Shown: positions 9,550 through 19,444 of the stretch, one piece after another | Position numbering within the stretch: position 1 is the first letter of the stretch | Layout of the letters: every line of letters begins with the position of its first letter | Origin: Paramacrobiotus richtersi | Lineage: Eukaryota; Tardigrada; Eutardigrada; Parachela; Macrobiotidae | Reading direction: 5' to 3' | Assembly (NCBI GenBank): GCA_034698045.1 | Contig: JAQGAU010001276.1 | Location: forward strand, 1 to 20,138 | Length of the DNA: 20,138 bases | Translations under genes and position numbers: made by a program | Notes under the pieces: model-generated | Database searches by the model: none | The model's input: the letters and a program-made list of their open reading frames with translations, nothing else | What the model was told of the DNA's origin: nothing

Positions 9550-10123
9550 CAGAAACAGCAAGCATAAAGTGACAGGTAAGTAAAAGAATGTCCAAAATCA
9601 GCTGAGACTGACAACAGCTGCAGCTTCTCAGGACGTAAAACATTGGACGCATCCAGCATTAATAATTTTACGACTGAGCTGAACCTGAAGCAAACAAGTC
9701 TGACACTTTGTTGACTTACCAAAAACAGCTGTACTATAGAATAATGACGGCGAATGGTAGGTAAACCATTACGAATCGACACAACTCTGATATTGTCCGG
9801 GATGAAAACACAAGGCTCCCTTGGCTCTCACGAAAGAAACAGATATTTCGTCCAGACGCAAAACCAATTTTTCACAAGCTGATCATGAATTGCAACTCCA
9901 CAAGGGGGGCGAAAGCCTGTTCCTTTATTTCGCCCGCAGCCGCCCTTCGACTGCTGTTTGTTGACAAATACAACGGATATGTTTACCATTTTTGATTTCG
10001 CAACACATTGCCGTCATTGCGTTTCAATGTTTCATAGCTTTCTTTACTAGAAAAAACAAGCGTTCGGATTGCCGAATTTTCAGTATCCTCGACGTTTTTC
10101 GGTCCACAAATATGATTATTTAA
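9550..10123. other. Shared upstream region of UQCC2 and the SLC35F-like gene
   Basis: About 570 bp between two divergent start regions, with no supported coding exon. Its centre, about 9895-9970, is richer in G/C than its flanks and contains an inverted repeat at 9907-9935. It presumably holds elements for both genes; no known binding motif is claimed. Confidence 0.4.
9907..9935. repeat. Inverted repeat, 8-bp arms with 13-nt loop
   Basis: GGGCGAAA at 9907-9914 is exactly complementary in reverse to TTTCGCCC at 9928-9935. It sits in the GC-richer core of the divergent promoter between UQCC2 and the SLC35F-like gene. It may be a protein-binding dyad; nothing shows that it is transcribed. Confidence 0.4.
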
Positions 10124-10158
10124 TATATGCTTTGTTAATCTGATTATGGGTGTCAGTT
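10124..10158 (+). promoter_or_regulatory. Core promoter of the SLC35F-like gene (TATA + TCAGTT)
   Basis: TATATG at 10124-10129 lies 31 bp upstream of the A of TCAGTT (10153-10158). The predicted transcript would start at 10155 and have a 5' UTR of 42 nt. Confidence 0.5.
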
Positions 10159-10196
10159 TGTAATATTTGTTTTTGTTGCGTGTGACCTAGAGCGAC

Positions 10197-12098
10197 ATGG
10201 ACGCGGCGACACAGCCGGCTAAAATGGCATCTTTTTCTCAGGTTCGCCAGGTGATACAGAAGCTCAAATCTCGGTACGGCCGTACGGGCACTGCTTCTGG
10301 TGCAGAATTCGTGAAATTTATTGTTTGCTGTACCTATAGAACGCTGTGGATCTCCTTCGTTCTGGGACAGATATGCTCCGTGCTGGTCTGCGGTACCGCA
10401 GTCACCAGCAACTGGCTCGCTACTAAAAAGAATGTTAATTGTCCTACAGGTACATATCGTACGATATTGTGGATTTCTTTTTTGGTTTCGACCATTGCAA
10501 TAGAAAAAAAAATTAACTTTGAACACAGACGTTTGAACCGTGCAATTTTTGTTACTGTAGGCATTTTTGCGGATTATTTTTCTGAATTGTTTACATTTTT
10601 CTTCCAGCTCAGAGTTTCCTGAATTACGTGCTCATCGGCGCTGTTTACTCGATTGCATTTGGATGCCAACCTAAGGAAGAAAAAGGCTTAGGAGAAGCGA
10701 TTAAGCGGAGATGGTGGAAGTATCTGTTCCTGGCCGTAATTGATGTGGAAGCCAATTACTTAATGGTGAAAGCGTACCAGTATACGACTTTGACGAGTGT
10801 GCAGGTTTGTGCAGTATGCGGGTTCAGGTGCAGCTTTATATTATAATTATACAATGCGTTTTTTATACAGCTGTTGGATTGCTCCGTTATTCCGGTCGTT
10901 TTAATTTTGTCCTGTCTGATCCTACGCTATCGATTTCATTGCTCCCACTATATTGGAGTGCTGTTGTGTGTTGGTGGAGCAGTCTGCATGGTCTTGGGTG
11001 ATTTATTCACCAAAGAAGCGGAGGGCGATGGTAAATGACTGGTTTTAGTGTTTTACGTTTTAGTGTTTAAAGTTTTCCGGGGGCAAATGTTTTCGTATAA
11101 TCTCGATATATTATACGAAACATATACCCATCAAAGGAGAAATAATAAATCTGCGCTTTAACATTAATGAATTCGGAAATCATAATGTATTAGTATTGTT
11201 CATCGGTACTTTACTGTAAATGGACTGTTTTCTGCAGGGCAGAATAGGCTGATAGGAGATTTGATGGTGTTTGGCGGATCGATACTCTATGCCATGTCCA
11301 ATGTGTCTGAGGAGTACATAGTCAAAAAGTATTCTCGTCTTGAATTTTTATCCATGCTGGGAATATTTGGAAGTGCCGTTAACGGCATACAGTTGTAAGA
11401 ATTGTCTGGAATTGTTCGCTTCTTTCGTTCCGGCAGCGTTTGAATGTTTTCAGGGTCATTCTGGAACGGCATGAAGTCCAGTCCATCAACTGGCGAGACT
11501 GGGAAACTGGTGAGTTTGATTCTACCGTAGGATTTTTTGCAGGTGAAGCTGTAATTTTCTGTGCTAATTTCGCATGTTTTTCAGTGGTGTGTCTTATCGC
11601 GTTCGCGGGCTGCTTGTTTGGCCTGTATTCCTTAGTGCCCTTTTTAATGCGGCGGAGTGGAGCAACTGTCTTCAACATGTCCATTCTTTCTGCGGATTTT
11701 TACGCACTTATTATTGGATTGACCTTGTTATCTTACACGGTGAGATTTACTGAGAAAATGTGAGATCGCCGACATTTTTTGGCAACGTTTCTGAGCTTGC
11801 AGTAAAAATGCTTCTGTTCAGATGATAAATGAAATACCGTACAATAGGCAGGCGGATCAAAATGACAAAAAATCACAGGAAAATTTCACTGCAGTTCCAT
11901 TATATTTATTTTATTGGATTCGCTCTTGTGGTCACCGGATTGGTTACCTACTCCGCACAGGAGCCATCCACGCGGTTCGATGAGGAAACCAGACCGGAAG
12001 AAACGACATCACTGCAGCTTCATTCGCCTGCCGATCGCGTTGTTATTCTCACAAGCTACCGTCCAGCAGACGGTACCGTCAGAGAAATGTCAATATGA
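10197..12098 (+). CDS. Solute carrier 35 family F1/F2-type transporter, 7 exons
   Basis: Exons are 10197-10449, 10608-10804, 10871-11030, 11238-11394, 11454-11509, 11585-11739 and 11895-12098, giving 393 aa (human SLC35F2 is 374, F1 408). It is a polytopic drug/metabolite-transporter fold of probably ten helices. Family blocks are [43 protein letters not shown] (141-154), [11 protein letters not shown] (224-234) and [13 protein letters not shown]. They match SLC35F1/F2 blocks such as RKWWKYILLGLADVEANY and SNVCEEYIVKK. The last 50 residues are hydrophilic and unconserved, presumably cytosolic. Human SLC35F2 has been linked to uptake of queuosine/queuine and of the drug YM155; carrying this over to the present gene is inference. 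F1 and F2 cannot be told apart here. A second in-frame ATG at codon 10 could also serve as start. Confidence 0.92.
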
Positions 12099-12188
12099 AA
12101 CAGCTAAGAAAGTTGTGATGTTCATCTGTGATACTTTTATATTTGTTGTGGTTGTTGCAAGTTACTAAAATTGTACAGTGTGAAATCA

Positions 12189-12194
12189 AATAAA
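12189..12194 (+). terminator. Poly(A) signal AATAAA of the SLC35F-like gene
   Basis: A canonical AATAAA lies 90 nt after the stop at 12098. It is only 37 nt short of the NOMO stop codon on the other strand, so the two 3' ends very probably abut or overlap. Confidence 0.6.
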
Positions 12195-12230
12195 AACAAA
12201 CAAAAGAAACTAAAACAACTTAAAAATTTA

Positions 12231-15200
12231 TCACGATTTTATCGGTTTGGCGCGCTTTTTGGCACCGGTCGGCCCACCACCCGTTAGATAATCGTCAAAC
12301 GATCCGTCGCCAGCTCCTTGCGGCAACGGCGAGGTTGACCTCTGGGGCTTTTTCCTGTCCTTGCTGGATGAGGATTTCGATGCTGACTTGCTGACCATAC
12401 TTAAAAGTTTTTCGGAAGCAGGGATTATATTATTTCGATTAAAATATACAACTGTGCCAAGGATAATTAATGGAACAATCCATATTGTTGCCGGAGTAAT
12501 TTCGGGTTCGGACAGCCGCCGCCTGGCTGTGAATGAGAGAACAAAATGACGGAATGTTGAGTTGGCTTTCACATGGAGTTCAGGACTGCTGGTTATATAT
12601 TCCTTTTGCGATAGACTGGATTCTGCTCGGATAATGTAGCTGCGATTGTCCAGCGGGACAGGATTAAACTGGAACAGGGGACTTATCATGAATGAAACGC
12701 ACTGGATGGATTCGTCCGATCTGTCCGCTCGATACAGGCAAACCTAACCGGGATCAATAATTATCACATTTACTCAGAACTGCTGATCACAAATCATATG
12801 AACTACGGTAGAAATAAGTACTGTTCCTCACAGTCAGATGTGTGTTGCAGAATACACAACCTGCTAGCATAATTCCATCTACTAGCTTCAAAAAAACGCA
12901 CCCACCTGAAACCGCAAGTTCAACAAAGTTCTGCTTTCGTTAGCAGCTTATTTATCAGCTTTTACTGTTACACCGATTTCCGCTTCAAATGGATTTAAAG
13001 TCCTAGTGGTGTCAGTATACGAGTAGCAAATCCGGGAACTAAGGTACCAACCTTGAGCTGATTAAGGAATTCTTTCGTTGCGTCAAGACGACCAGTGAAT
13101 TCGGCTTCGTTAAATCCACGCAGAGCACGGAAAGTCAGCCCGTGAGTATCATCCGAGCCCATATGAATCACTTTATTCGCTGGAGCAGTCCATTTAATAT
13201 CCATTCTCTCCAGTTCACCTTCCTTTGGCCTAACCTCATAGTCACAGCCGGCCTGTAATAAACCAACATCGGGAAATTTGTACACTGACACATTCAAGCT
13301 TGAGCCAAAAAAATTACTTTTAGGCCAGAAATTCTAAAATGTCCATTGCTGCCGGTCAAGGCTTCTTCCTGCATCTGCGGGCATGGTTCACGACTGACAG
13401 CCTCCATTGTGATTCCTAGTTCCGGTTCTCCACCTAACGATGTCACCATGCCAAATGCACTGTAGGCTACGCGAGTACCACTCCATTCTACCGATGCCGT
13501 CTGCCCTTCGGTCAGTGTCACAGACTTCGATGCCGGTTCGAATCGGAATTCTTTAACCATAGGTCGGATGAGATACTCGCCCAATCCAATGTTTATAAAA
13601 GAAACAATGCCCGTCTGGTCGGTGAAATTACTGAACCTGAAAAAAACGTGTTTTTGTACTTGAAGCCGTTGAAACTGTGGGTTCAACTACTAATGAAACT
13701 CATACTACATCTAGCTATTCTGAAGTGCATTTTTCTTACCGTGATCCGGCAGAGTTACTGATCGAAACCAGCACACCGGAAACAGGTTTTCCATTAGCAT
13801 CGGTCGTCTGCACTCGGATTTCAGACAGCTTAATGGCTTTCAAATCGTGAGAACCTGGCGTCCATTCAAATTCAAATCCACGCTTTTCCGCGGAAATGCT
13901 TTGCAATGCTGAACGCGGCACTGGCCCGAGACTGTCAAATTCGATACAATCATTTCTACTTACGTCAAAAAAACATAATGGAATACCATGAAAACTGGTG
14001 ACAATAATAACACTAAGTATCGGAAATAAATAGTCAGAAAACTCTTGTCGCATCACAGAGCAATTTTCGGGCGAAAATTAATGCTGCCTACCTACCGTTA
14101 AGTTCTAACCAGTCTAAAAAAGTATAAGATCTGTACGCTTGCAATATACTGGCGAGGTCTATTATTATCGAATTGCTCTGATCACTGAATTCCGAAATAC
14201 CTGTATCGCCCGCTATCGTCCGTTTTTCCTCGGAGAACATCGGTTTCCGTTGTGATAGTGATATCCACATCAGCAACAGCTGGAACTGTACTTCCGGTGA
14301 TCAGGACACCTTTGTTTCCACTGAATACTACCAAGTTCTTTTCGCACTGATCTGCAAAATTTCAAAATTAGCACCACTACGCAAACCATATGTTATTTCA
14401 AATCAACGTTCTGTTAATGGTTTATGCATGTTCGATGTTGGTTACCTGTTACAGTCAGCTCTATCTGGTTGGGTTTAAAGAGTAGAGTATCGGACGAAGG
14501 ATACAGCACCAGATCTTCTTCTGCAGGGAAATATTCCAAAAAGCTGTACTGAAATGTCTCTGGGCTAATTAACTTAGGCGAAGCAGAAGGCGTGAAAATC
14601 GAAGATGATCCGTCCGACGTTTTTCTGTTTGAGAATGCCGTAAATTCCACGGTATTCTAAACTGAATTTTGCATAGAAATAATTTTGCCGAACTTACTTT
14701 ACACGCACTTTAAACTGACTTTTATCGTCGTCCGTATTCACAGAGATATTGGTAAGGTGGCCAGTGGCATGTAAGCTCAAGCGCACTGGCGATTCCGTGT
14801 TAAAAACATAGGAGTCTTGCTCGAATTTGTGGCACGATTTGGGCTCAACATCATACTCGCCTGCAACGAAACCGACAGACTGAGCAATGTTTTGTCAAGT
14901 AGGAATGAACGTCTGATTGACATTTAAGACAAGCCCTTGTTCTTATAGTAATTACAGGAAAATGCTTTCATATCAACCGACAGTAATTCAGACGCATCAC
15001 AGCGGCGTGAAAAGCACGCGTACATATACCGAAACATTTTACCGTGTCATGTGTAAGACTTTAACGTACCAGCATCAGGCAAGCACAGCTCTGCAAATCC
15101 CGCTTTCAGGTTGTCTTCCTTTCGTATGGCTTTCCCTTTCAGAGTATACGTAACACCTGTAGGATGACTGCTCCAAATTTCGAATAAAAACCCTGTTTGC

Positions 15201-17564
15201 CGGAAACCAACAGTGGCTGCGTGCTTGTTCACAGTCAGTTCAATGGTTTTCTGAATCAAGTCCCAACAATACCGTTTCGACGGCTCAACAATCTTCACCA
15301 AATGTGTCCCCAAATCAACGCTGGCGAATGTGAACTTGCCATCCTTATCGACGGACGCGAATGCTTCCCCATTGCTGGCTAAAAGAGCGACTTTTAAATC
15401 AGCTGGACAGGCACTCAGGCAGTGTACCGTTCCAGACACAGTTCCCAGAACTTGAGAAAACAGCAGGTCGGTTATCGGATAATCGGTTAATTTGATGATT
15501 TTTTCTGCTGGAGAAAAGACCAGTTTTTGACTTTTATCCTGCGGAGCGTCGAAGATCGATACTTTATATTCTCCGGCCTCCAGGATGGTGCAAAACTGGT
15601 CATCCCGGATGACAGTATCCCGCGAAATTTCGGTGGCCGTCTCCACGGCCTCGAATGTCAGGATGCGATTTACCGGACGTAGGGTCTTGATCTGACCGCA
15701 CACACTCATTCCGCGGGCGACAATCATGGCCACTTTCGGATTTGTTGGGGTGATTTTGACGTAGACAGTTGGAAAATCGTAGTGACTTTTCTTCACTTCA
15801 ATTTTATACCAACCCGTGATGGTTTTCTCTAACCGATAGATTCCTTTCGTATCCGTCTTGGCTACAAGAGTACCATTTAAATAAATCTCTGCGCTGGGAA
15901 CTCCGGAGCCTTTGGGTGAAGTGAAAACACTTCCGGATGCAGTGAAGCCCTTGATTTCGAACGGCTCGTTTATTATCACTATGTCTTGTCCCAGTTCCAC
16001 TTCCACTTGGGATGGTTCAATATCATACTTGGTGTCGCCTCCTTTATAAGTGGGGAGAATGCTGTATATGCCAGGTACGAGGGAAGGAAATATAAATTCT
16101 CCAGATTTATCAGACTTTACTCCACACAGTTGCTTGCCATACTGTGGATGATCTTTCGGCAAGTCACTGATCATTACCTTATCACAGCCATCGATATCCT
16201 ATAAGAACATAAGTTACCTACTACTGCATTAAATTTTGTACAGTGAGTTGTTCAAAGGTACAGAATTTAAATACAGCTTATGCGAAAGACGCTGATTCGC
16301 TGATGCCAAACACTGAAACCAGCCAAATGCGAACCCAAATCTTCAGGTTTTCTTCTGGTAAAATCGATGCACATATTATTACCTCAACGCGAACGGCTTT
16401 CGAATAGAGTAAGAATTTTACTCCAGCAACCGGTTCACCACTGCTTTTAACCGATCCTTTCAGAGGATAACCGCGCACAGTTAACGAATTCTGTGGCAGC
16501 TTGAGTGTCGAATCTTTCAATGTGGCCGTAACTTCCGATTTATGCAGCACAAATACAGGATGACTGGCTTTAATCGTATAGACTCCTGGCAGAAGGCTCG
16601 GAACAGCAAATCTAGAAAATAGCTTGAATCGTCGAAGCTTATCCGTCAAATTTAAATATTAACCGAAGCCGACATTTCATTACCCTCCACCATTCGAAGT
16701 CCTTGTTGAAAACACCTCTTTTCCTGATTGAGTTAAAACGGTAATGGTCACTCCAGCGGGTCCATTTGCACTATTAACGCTGTTGACTGTCCCGAACAAA
16801 GAATACCCCACAAAGCGGAAGTTCAGGTTCTGCTGCATCGAACACGGGTCAGTTGTCCCGTCGATATTTACGGTGATCTTTGCAGGATCTGAAACGATCA
16901 TATATGCTGTGAAATCAATAAAATCTGACAGTCTCGACCATTATTATCCACGGAATCTGCTTGGACATTTAATTTAAATATCTTGTGTCCTGACCGAGCA
17001 CCAACTAGATCTGTGAACGGATTTATTCAGTTCATTCTTAAAGCTGAAAATATTACATAAAAACTTAATCCACAGAATTTCGCTAACTACTTACCAAACG
17101 ACAATCCTTCCGGTCCAGCCACAGCGAGAACGAATTCGCCTTTTTTACCAAAAACAGGTACCTCATAATTGCCGTTATTAGCTGCGCAAGGAGCTTGGTA
17201 TTTCAGATTGCCTGCTTTATCAAGCAATCGAACCTAAATTACAGAAGGAACCATCTATATCAAGCAGTGCGCGCATGCTACAGATTATATATTATGCCAG
17301 GCAGACGAAACAGCAACGATGAATAATCATCAAATTCCTCTGCATCAGAACTACTGCCATCGTGCAGAGACTAAAAGACATTTTTGCTGGCAGCCTTTTT
17401 ACCTCAATTTTACTGTAATCCACCGGAAAGTCTGACTGTACGAATCCCCCACAAATGACAGGGTTCCCGTTCCCGTACTCATCACTTCGCACGAAGTCCA
17501 CGGAAAAGATTGCTGTGCACGAAAGACACAGCAGCCGCAAAGCGAGCTTCTCCATCGATCCCAT
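12231..17564 (-). CDS. NOMO: Nodal modulator (NOMO), 12 exons
   Basis: Exons are 17564-17403, 17233-17095, 16888-16684, 16611-16383, 16198-15070, 14860-14703, 14656-14446, 14351-14201, 13931-13740, 13636-13318, 13252-13052 and 12743-12231. Phases close to 1202 aa (human NOMO1 is 1222). There is a signal peptide in the first 28 or so residues, then a lumenal chain of Ig/carboxypeptidase-regulatory-like beta-sandwich repeats. Landmarks are CGGFVQSDFPVDYSKIE, GEPVAGVKFLLYSK, VCGQI, SCHKFEQ and RPMVKEFRFEPAS. One transmembrane helix lies near 1116-1133, followed by a Ser/Lys-rich cytosolic tail of about 70 residues. NOMO joins Nicalin and TMEM147 in the BOS complex of the ER multipass translocon. 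The start is the first ATG after an in-frame TGA. Oddities are a weak GTTGGT donor after exon 11, a 46-nt intron with two nearby donors, and one 1129-nt exon. Confidence 0.94.
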
Positions 17565-17729
17565 TGAAAAATCCGCCACTCTTCAGGTAATGCCAGGAAC
17601 GAAAAAACAGCGGGCCACTGTAACCGGTTTGCCGTTTGCGGTCTAATCAGTTCTGAGTTCTATAGATACCAAATAAAACTCTGCACGCTCGATTTCTCAG
17701 TTCTGTAATCGGTTACAGTAAAGTTGTAG

Positions 17730-18131
17730 TTATGCTACGGATTCCCATTCAACATTTGATGTTATTATACAAGGAACGGGAACGAATACAGAAAATGGTA
17801 GTTGTGCATAAGTGACAAAATTTTTCTGGTCACAAGAAAAATAACATCGAGAAGTGTTGATGGGCCGGAGCAAAAGCCTACGTTGATTGTCGGATTGCGC
17901 ACGCCCAGCCGCCAGCGTACGACCGCCAGCTGAGTCAGGGCGTTGGGCTGTTTCAAAATATGCGCAAACAATAGGTATCATAACTGATAACTTTAATATG
18001 TATGCGAAATTCTAACAAGCATTCTTCATAAATTCATAAGTCACAAAAAGCATTCCCGCGCCTTTGCGATAGTCCGGGTCACTCACTGCGTACTGCGTAT
18101 AGGTGGAATTGTCATTTGGATGGAAATTCAT
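17730..18131 (-). CDS. Candidate small three-exon gene, product unknown
   Basis: Three minus-strand pieces have good splice edges and are all in phase 0: 18131-18087 (ATG, ending before GTGAGT), 17947-17882 (after ACAG, ending before GTAGGC) and 17825-17730 (after a pyrimidine-rich GACCAG, ending TAA). Together they encode 68 aa, with blocks TQYA, ALTQLAVVRWRLGVRNP and TYAQLPFSVFVPVPCIITS. The middle piece is clearly more GC-rich than its surroundings. The third could form a short hydrophobic segment. I do not recognise a family. A possible TATA/TCAGT pair at 18258-18289 lies upstream. The gene would sit 165 bp upstream of NOMO on the same strand. Against it are the small size, an alternative ATG (19 codons) at about 18170, and the lack of known homologues. 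Confidence 0.3.
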
Positions 18132-18257
18132 CTGCGGTAAAAGTTATTGGTGGACCTTTAAAAAAGTACATGTTTCCGGCAATTTTGTTCTGTAATATTC
18201 CTGGTACCGAAATTAGCCTAGTCTCTAGATATTTCCAATAAGGACTACGTAGAGTAG

Positions 18258-18289
18258 ACTGACTGCTTTGTGTTCCCCGCCGTATAATA
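18258..18289 (-). promoter_or_regulatory. Possible promoter for the small minus-strand candidate
   Basis: Minus-strand TATTATA (18289-18283) lies about 29 bp upstream of the A of TCAGT (18262-18258). The spacing matches the stronger examples in this window, but the gene it would serve is itself uncertain. Confidence 0.22.
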
Positions 18290-18728
18290 TGGTTAATTTT
18301 TACATTGCACTCTCACTCTTTGCAACTTATGTACCGAATCTTGTTTCGTTTCTAATAAATACGAATATATTAATACGAATAGATTGTGCGTGTGTACATA
18401 ATATTATTCCATGGTACAGTAATAAACGAATATCCAGTATAGCGAAGTTTATCCACGCGCACATGGAAAATACTCCGTACGTCTAGTTCAGTGAGCACAC
18501 CGTCCGAGAACACACACTGACGTCGAAAGTGCGCGCACGGTTTTTTGGTTTACGAAATTTAATACGGTTTGGACCTACGTACGGTATACTGTTGCCTACG
18601 ATTAATGCCATGTGCAGAGCGCATGGCTTCCTGTACATATCGCCAGTTATTGTTATTTATTAGCTTTATTAAATCTGTGTTTGTGCGCATGATGCATCCA
18701 TTCCCTTTCCTATGCGATCTTCGTGCAG
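18290..18728. other. Intergenic stretch, upstream region of the 19021 gene
   Basis: This is AT-rich sequence with no supported coding exon. Open frames here give low-complexity, unstructured translations. A CRE-like TGACGTCG occurs at 18518-18525, roughly 235 bp upstream of the predicted transcription start near 18758. That is a suggestive position but unproven. Confidence 0.35.
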
Positions 18729-18761
18729 TATATTTATAGCTAGAAAAAGTCCCGGTCAGTT
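18729..18761 (+). promoter_or_regulatory. Core promoter of the 19021 gene (TATA-like + TCAGTT)
   Basis: TATATTTATA (18729-18738) begins 29 bp upstream of the A of TCAGTT (18756-18761). The predicted start near 18758 leaves a leader of about 260 nt that would contain the upstream reading frame at 18845-18970. Confidence 0.5.
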
Positions 18762-18844
18762 TACTTTCTCCTGAAGTCGATCTGAACTGGATTCACCAAC
18801 AGATACTAATAACGACTATTATTAACGAGTAATACAGCTTCGTC

Positions 18845-18970
18845 ATGATTCTGATTACACACCAGCTCCTGAAAGTGGAGGGTGCCAAGTCCAATGAGAT
18901 GACGATCAGCTGTTTTACGCGACTGCTACGTATACTACGTTCAGCCCGTCTCTGGTCACATGCATGTTAA
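18845..18970 (+). other. Upstream open reading frame, 41 codons
   Basis: An ATG at 18845 opens a frame ending TAA at 18968-18970, 50 nt before the main ATG at 19021 and in a different frame. The peptide starts MILITHQLLKVEGAK and has an Arg/Leu-rich second half (TRLLRILRSARLW). It may be a regulatory leader ORF, an alternative first exon or chance. Confidence 0.3.
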
Positions 18971-19020
18971 ATCCTTTTTTTGAAACTCAAATGCAGCAGA
19001 ACACAATAATGTGAAGCAAT

Positions 19021-19444
19021 ATGGCGTCGGAATCCATCTCCACCAGCTTCGAAGACTCAAGCTTAAGTCTACTTTCTGTGGAAGCAAAGGACACCAATTT
19101 TCCGTCAAAGGGCGCTTTTGTGTCCAAGATTACTGTCGTCCTGGAAAAAGAAACTGAAGAGAACGATGCTGTTACTGAGCATACTCCTGCATTTGCGATT
19201 TCTGCGGATAAGCGCGGAAATAAGGATTTTGGGAACTACCAGAAAAATGATTCTTCTCTCTGGAACTCAGAATACAAATTCTCAGGTATTGTTCTTTAAT
19301 TAATATTCTCTTTGTTCTTTCATTTACGAATCCAAACGGCAAACGTAACGTTCTTCTAAATTTGTTATTCGTGCAGAAACTGTTACACACTGGTGGAAGG
19401 ATCCATCACTGCAACTATACTGTGCCAAATTCTTCCAGTGCTTG
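19021..19444 (+). CDS. 5' exons of an unrecognised gene (partial)
   Basis: Exon 1 is 19021-19285 and ends in phase 1 before GTATTG. Exon 2 is 19377-19444, after GTGCAG and before GTAAGT, and ends in phase 0. Together they give the first 111 residues of a longer protein. The ATG context (AATATGGCG) is good. Residues 1-89 are hydrophilic, rich in Ser, Glu and Lys, and look disordered. Exon 2 encodes an aromatic stretch, THWWKDPSLQLYCAKFFQCL, which could lead into a first membrane segment of a polytopic protein. I cannot assign a family. The rest should lie beyond 20138, past an intron longer than 690 nt. The gene has its own TATA/TCAGTT promoter at 18729-18761. Confidence 0.65.

Noticed and set aside
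13525-13545. GGTTCGAATC, resembling a tRNA T-loop
   Set aside because: It lies inside a conserved NOMO exon and lacks an A-box and a foldable cloverleaf.
15986-16204. Plus-strand open frames inside NOMO (also 14917-15153, 15197-15382 and 16744-16977)
   Set aside because: They are antisense shadows of NOMO exons or introns, with no splice or promoter support.
18268-18486. 72-codon plus-strand frame in the AT-rich intergenic region
   Set aside because: It is Ile/Asn-rich translation typical of AT-rich non-coding DNA, with no promoter or family signal.
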